Shown here: in pieces, positions 60,967 to 64,000 of the stretch | Position numbering within the stretch: position 1 is the stretch's first letter | Layout: every line of letters begins with the position of its first letter | NCBI RefSeq assembly: GCF_003671765.1 | Contig: NZ_QPIB01000009.1 | Coordinates: forward strand, 399,713 to 463,712 | DNA: 64,000 nt | Direction of reading: 5' to 3' | From: Xenophilus sp. E41 | Lineage (GTDB): Bacteria; Pseudomonadota; Gammaproteobacteria; Burkholderiales; Burkholderiaceae_C | Position numbers and translations under genes: made by a program | The notes under the pieces: model-generated | Seen by the model: only the letters and a program-made list of their open reading frames with translations | What the model was told of the DNA's origin: nothing | The model's database searches: none

Positions 60967-62331
60967 TCAGGCGGCCTGCAGCACGATGCGCGCCTCGAAA
61001 CCGCCGTGCGCGCCAGCTGGCGGCGAGTTCAGTTCGAGCGCCGCCCTGTGCTGCTGAACGATGGTCGACACGATGGACATGCCCAGTCCGTAGCCGGCCC
61101 GGTCGTCGCTGTGCCGCACATGACGCTGCCTGAGCGTCTGCAGCTGCTCGGCCGTGACGCCCGGCCCGTCGTCGCGCACGACCAGCGTGCAGGGCAGCTC
61201 CACGGCAAGCTCCACCCGTCCGCCCCGGCTGTAGCGAAGGGCGTTCTCGATCAGGTTGCGCAGCGCGATGGCCAGGGCGTCGACGTCGCCTTGCGCCTGC
61301 GGCACCGCCTCGTCGGGCACGTTCAGGTGCAGGCGCGAGGCGGTGCGCTCGTCCTGCCAGAACTCCTCGGCCACGGTGCCGGCCAGGCGCACCAGGTCCA
61401 CTGGCGTGCGGCCGAGCGAGGCGCCGGATTCCGCACGCGACAGCTGCAGCAGCTTCTCGGTGCGGTGGCTCAGCGTCTGCAGTGCGTGCAGCGCGGCCTC
61501 GACGTCGTCACGCGCCAGGTCGTGCTCCAGCGCGGTCTGCAGCCGCAGGCGCGCGGCCGCCAGCGGCGTGCGCAGTTCGTGCGCCGCATTGGCGGCCAGC
61601 GCGCGCTCCACGTCGAGCGCATGCGACAGGCGCTCGAGCAGGCGGTTGACGTCGTCGGCCACCGAGCGCAGCTCGTGCGGCAGGCCGGGCAGGGCGATGG
61701 GTCGCAGGTCGGCGCTGCTGCGCACGCTGATCTCGCCGGCCAGGCGCTGCAGCACGCGCAGCTCGCGCCTCGCGATCTGCCGCAGCACCAGTGCCAGCAG
61801 CGGCAGCACCGCGCCCATGGCCACGATCAGGCCGAGCAGCGTGCGGTTCACCGCGTGGCGACGTTCCTCGATCGGGTCGGCCACCTGCATGTACAGGTCG
61901 CGCGTGGGATGGCGCACGGTGTAGATGCGCCAGTCGGGCCGGTTGTTGGCGAAGCCCGGCGCCAGCGGCACGTCGAAGATCTCGGGCCGCGCGTTTGACG
62001 AGTGCAGCAGCACGCGGGTGCCAGGGTTGATCACCTGGTAGATGACCTCGTCCTCGATGAACAGCGGCGGTGGCGCGATCAGCGGCTGGGCCGGCTCCTT
62101 GCCCTTCGACATGGCGTCGTACTGTTCGATCGCGATGTCGAACATGCGGTGCGCCACCTCCACCAGTTCGTTGTCGAAGTTGTAGTTGATCTCCCGGTCG
62201 ATGTACCAGACCACGCCCAGCACGCAGACCAGCCAGACGCCACCGACCGACAGGATCAGCGTGCGCGCCAGGCGCCCGGCCAGCGAATCGACCGCGGCCG
62301 GCAGCGCACGCGCGTGCGACAGCAGGCCCAT
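60967..62331 (-). CDS. Membrane sensor histidine kinase (TctE/QseC-like)
   Basis: The ATG at 62331 follows GGAGG and gives 454 residues. Two membrane segments (about 24-44 and 164-183) flank a 120-residue periplasmic sensor of the 2CSK_N kind. A HAMP segment follows, then HisKA with His251 in ANAAHELRTPLA, and a HATPase domain (N box NLIENALRYS, DDGPGV, GYGLGMSIV). It pairs with the OmpR-type regulator upstream (34-base gap). Relatives sense citrate, cations or antimicrobial peptides; the PAP2 neighbour hints at envelope control. Confidence 0.88.
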   Translation of the reverse strand: MGLLSHARALPAAVDSLAGRLARTLILSVGGVWLVCVLGVVWYIDREINYNFDNELVEVAHRMFDIAIEQYDAMSKGKEPAQPLIAPPPLFIEDEVIYQVINPGTRVLLHSSNARPEIFDVPLAPGFANNRPDWRIYTVRHPTRDLYMQVADPIEERRHAVNRTLLGLIVAMGAVLPLLALVLRQIARRELRVLQRLAGEISVRSSADLRPIALPGLPHELRSVADDVNRLLERLSHALDVERALAANAAHELRTPLAAARLRLQTALEHDLARDDVEAALHALQTLSHRTEKLLQLSRAESGASLGRTPVDLVRLAGTVAEEFWQDERTASRLHLNVPDEAVPQAQGDVDALAIALRNLIENALRYSRGGRVELAVELPCTLVVRDDGPGVTAEQLQTLRQRHVRHSDDRAGYGLGMSIVSTIVQQHRAALELNSPPAGAHGGFEARIVLQAA

Positions 62332-62365
62332 CAGCGCCAGCCTCCGCGGGCAGCCGGGGCGCTGC

Positions 62366-63040
62366 TCATTCCTCGTCCGCTTCCGAGAAGGCAAGCCGGT
62401 AGCCCAGCCCGCGCAGCGTCTGGATGTGGGCGCGGCCGAGCTTGCGCCGCAGGCGGCTGATGAAGACCTCCAGCGTGTTGCTGTCGGTCTCGTCGTCGTA
62501 GCCGTACAGGGCGTCCTGCAGCGCCTCGCGGGTGTGGATGCGCTCGGGCCGCGTCGCCATCACGCGCAGCAGCGCCCATTCCTTCTGCGTCAGCGGCACC
62601 GAGATGCCGCGCTTGCGCACCAGGTCGTTGCTGAGGTCGATCTCCAGCGCGCCGAGCTTCACCACGGCCGACTGGCTGGTGCTGCGGCGCCGCTCGACGG
62701 CGCGCAGCCGCGCCAGCAGCTCCGCCGGGTCGTAGGGCTTGATCAGGTAGTCGTCGGCGCCCGCGTCCAGCCCGCGGATGCGGTCGGTGACCTGGTCGCG
62801 CGCCGTCAGCACGATGACGATCGGCCGCTCGCGCAGCGCGCGGATCTCGGGCAGCAGCTGCAGGCCGTCGCCATCGCCCAGGTGCAGGTCGAGCAGGATG
62901 GCGGCGTATTGCGCCGACAGCAGCGAGGCGCGGGCCAGTGCCAGGCTGGGCACCGCGTCGACCACGAAGGCCTTGGCGCGCAGGTAGCTGCACACGGCGT
63001 CGGACAGCGTGGTGTCGTCTTCGACGAGAAGGATGCGCAC
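62366..63040 (-). CDS. OmpR-family response regulator
   Basis: The GTG at 63040 follows AAGGA and gives 224 residues. The receiver has the acidic pair in LLVEDD, phospho-acceptor Asp51 (LLDLHLGDGDG) and the Lys of YLIKPYDP. The C-terminal winged helix is of the OmpR/PhoB type (LTQKEWALLRVM, ending LRGLGYRLAF). It probably binds the TTCAG-type direct repeats upstream of its own gene and after the PAP2 gene. Confidence 0.92.
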   Translation of the reverse strand: MRILLVEDDTTLSDAVCSYLRAKAFVVDAVPSLALARASLLSAQYAAILLDLHLGDGDGLQLLPEIRALRERPIVIVLTARDQVTDRIRGLDAGADDYLIKPYDPAELLARLRAVERRRSTSQSAVVKLGALEIDLSNDLVRKRGISVPLTQKEWALLRVMATRPERIHTREALQDALYGYDDETDSNTLEVFISRLRRKLGRAHIQTLRGLGYRLAFSEADEE

Positions 63041-63095
63041 GGTCGGGTCCTTGGCGGCAGGGGGTGGGCGCGAGTCTACGTCGCTGCGGAGGCTT

Positions 63096-63111
63096 TTCAG
63101 GCTGGGTTCAT
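63096..63111. promoter_or_regulatory. Direct repeat, candidate response-regulator box upstream of its own operon
   Basis: TTCAG at 63096-63100 and TTCAT at 63107-63111 are spaced exactly 11 bases, one helical turn, as OmpR/PmrA-type regulators prefer. It lies between the divergent regulator and PAP2 starts. A near-identical repeat occurs at 63930-63945. Confidence 0.55.
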
Positions 63112-63189
63112 GGCCGGCGCCTATCGTGCCGGCTCGAGGCCGGGTTGCGCCTCGGCTGCGCCGCACGCCGCGCGCTCCTCCTGCTTTCG

Positions 63190-63921
63190 ATGCGCTCTCG
63201 CCATTCCTCCTTCGTCCACCCCTTCCTCCCCGTCGCGCTCGTCACGCTGGTCCTGCTGCTGGCGTGGGACGCGACGGGCGGCGACCTCTGGGCAGCCCGT
63301 CTCTTCGGCACGCCCTTCGGCTTTCCGCTGCGCCAGAACTGGTGGCTCACGGCCGTCGTGCACCAGGGTGGCAAGAACCTCAGCTGGGTGCTGGTCATCG
63401 TCCTGCTGCTGGCCGTCTGGTGGCCGGTGGGCGTGCTGAGCCGCCTCTCGCGCGGCGAGCGCTGGCAGCTCGTGATCGCCACGCTGCTCTCGGTGGGCGC
63501 CATCACCTTGCTCAAGCATGCCAACCACACCAGCTGCCCCTGGGACGTCCAGGCCTTCGGCGGTGTCGCGACCTACGTGTCGCACTGGGACTGGAGCGCC
63601 CGCGACGGTGGGCCGGGCGGCTGCTTCCCGGCCGGCCACGCCTCGGCGGCCTTCGCCTTCCTGGGCGGCTGGTTCGTGTTGCGCCGCCGTGCGCCTCGTG
63701 CGGCCGCAGTGTGGCTCACGATCACGCTGCTGGCGGGCGCGATCTTCGGCCTCGGCCAGCAGATGCGCGGCGCGCATTACCCGAGCCACACCCTCTGGAC
63801 GGCCTGGATCTGCTGGGTGGTCGGCGGTGCCGTCGATGCGCTGGCACAGGCCTGGGGCGCCCGACGCACGGCGCGCCGGAGCGATGGCGCGCGCTCGCGT
63901 GTCAGCCTGAACGAATCCTGA
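63190..63921 (+). CDS. PAP2-family membrane phosphatase
   Basis: This 243-residue protein has about five or six membrane segments. The acid-phosphatase signature is visible in three parts: LKHANHTSCPW, FPAGHASAAF (catalytic His) and RGAHYPSHTLWTAW. Such enzymes dephosphorylate lipid A, undecaprenyl pyrophosphate or other lipids at the outer face of the inner membrane. It is divergent from an OmpR-type two-component system, an arrangement seen with envelope-remodelling genes. Confidence 0.88.
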   Translation: MRSRHSSFVHPFLPVALVTLVLLLAWDATGGDLWAARLFGTPFGFPLRQNWWLTAVVHQGGKNLSWVLVIVLLLAVWWPVGVLSRLSRGERWQLVIATLLSVGAITLLKHANHTSCPWDVQAFGGVATYVSHWDWSARDGGPGGCFPAGHASAAFAFLGGWFVLRRRAPRAAAVWLTITLLAGAIFGLGQQMRGAHYPSHTLWTAWICWVVGGAVDALAQAWGARRTARRSDGARSRVSLNES

Positions 63922-63929
63922 TGCAGGCA

Positions 63930-63945
63930 TTCAGGGAGGTTTCAG
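63930..63945. promoter_or_regulatory. Direct repeat, candidate response-regulator box after the PAP2 gene
   Basis: Two TTCAG units at 63930-63934 and 63941-63945 have the same 11-base period and share most flanking bases (TTCAGG-N2-GG-N-TTCA) with the site at 63096-63111. It lies 23 bases upstream of an ATG at 63968, so the next gene may be in the same regulon. Confidence 0.55.
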
Positions 63946-63967
63946 TGCCTCTGCCTACGCTCGCCGG

Positions 63968-64000
63968 ATGTCTGCCTTGCCGCCCGTGCACCTTCCGCCA
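63968..64000 (+). CDS. Possible start of a following gene (cut by window end)
   Basis: Eleven codons from an ATG (MSALPPVHLPP) are open to the window end. No clear ribosome site precedes it. It lies directly after the candidate regulator box. Too little is present to name it. Confidence 0.3.
   Translation, partial: MSALPPVHLPP

Overview
The window is GC-rich DNA with dense genes, frequent ATGA start/stop overlaps and a Comamonadaceae-like gene set: four Bug-type (TctC) solute receptors, a TRAP transporter, many acyl-CoA and SDR enzymes, LysR/IclR/AraC/LacI regulators and a tandem glycine riboswitch in front of gcvTHP. It looks like a chromosomal segment of a Variovorax-like betaproteobacterium. 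This is inferred from gene content; no rRNA or other marker is present. I saw no tRNA, rRNA, CRISPR array, insertion sequence or phage gene.

Layout. 1-3.5 kb: the end of an RsbX-like phosphatase, a histidine kinase and a hybrid kinase (stress signalling). 3.6-5.3 kb: a TerC membrane protein and an AraC regulator. 5.4-12.6 kb: two small catabolic groups, one of FAH-family hydrolase, alpha/beta hydrolase and amidohydrolase with a divergent AraC regulator, the other a resorcylate-decarboxylase-like enzyme plus Bug receptor with a divergent LysR. 12.7-20.5 kb: a metallo-beta-lactamase-fold protein, then a LacI regulator divergent from a seven-gene SDR/Bug/CMD/NTF2-like cluster with a perfect LacI-type operator between them. 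20.5-32.2 kb: two divergent operons for CoA-linked degradation of an unknown acid. One holds IclR, acyl-CoA dehydrogenase, NDP-forming acyl-CoA synthetase, CoA-transferase and two nitronate monooxygenases. The other holds a Bug receptor, DUF35, a thiolase-like protein without its nucleophilic cysteine, enoyl-CoA hydratase and SDR.

32.5-46.1 kb is a surface-adhesion region and the most interesting part. It holds a YadA-like trimeric autotransporter, a lipoprotein, a Crp/Fnr regulator, and on the minus strand a locus with the order of the Caulobacter holdfast-anchor genes hfaA-hfaB-hfaD. The HfaB-like protein is a CsgG pore domain joined to an OmpA-like domain. The HfaD-like giant of curlin-like repeats is split by one in-frame amber codon. 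Upstream lie a degenerate GGDEF-EAL protein and a translationally coupled small coiled-coil protein.

46.3-54.5 kb: PfpI-like protein, PEP-mutase-family enzyme, hydrolase, and the glycine cleavage operon gcvT-gcvH-gcvP behind a tandem glycine riboswitch. 54.5-58.6 kb: a TRAP transporter with a DenD-like epimerase/dehydrogenase. 58.7-64 kb: ETF-ubiquinone oxidoreductase, a thioesterase, and an OmpR-type two-component system divergent from a PAP2 phosphatase, with matching direct-repeat sites on both sides of the PAP2 gene.
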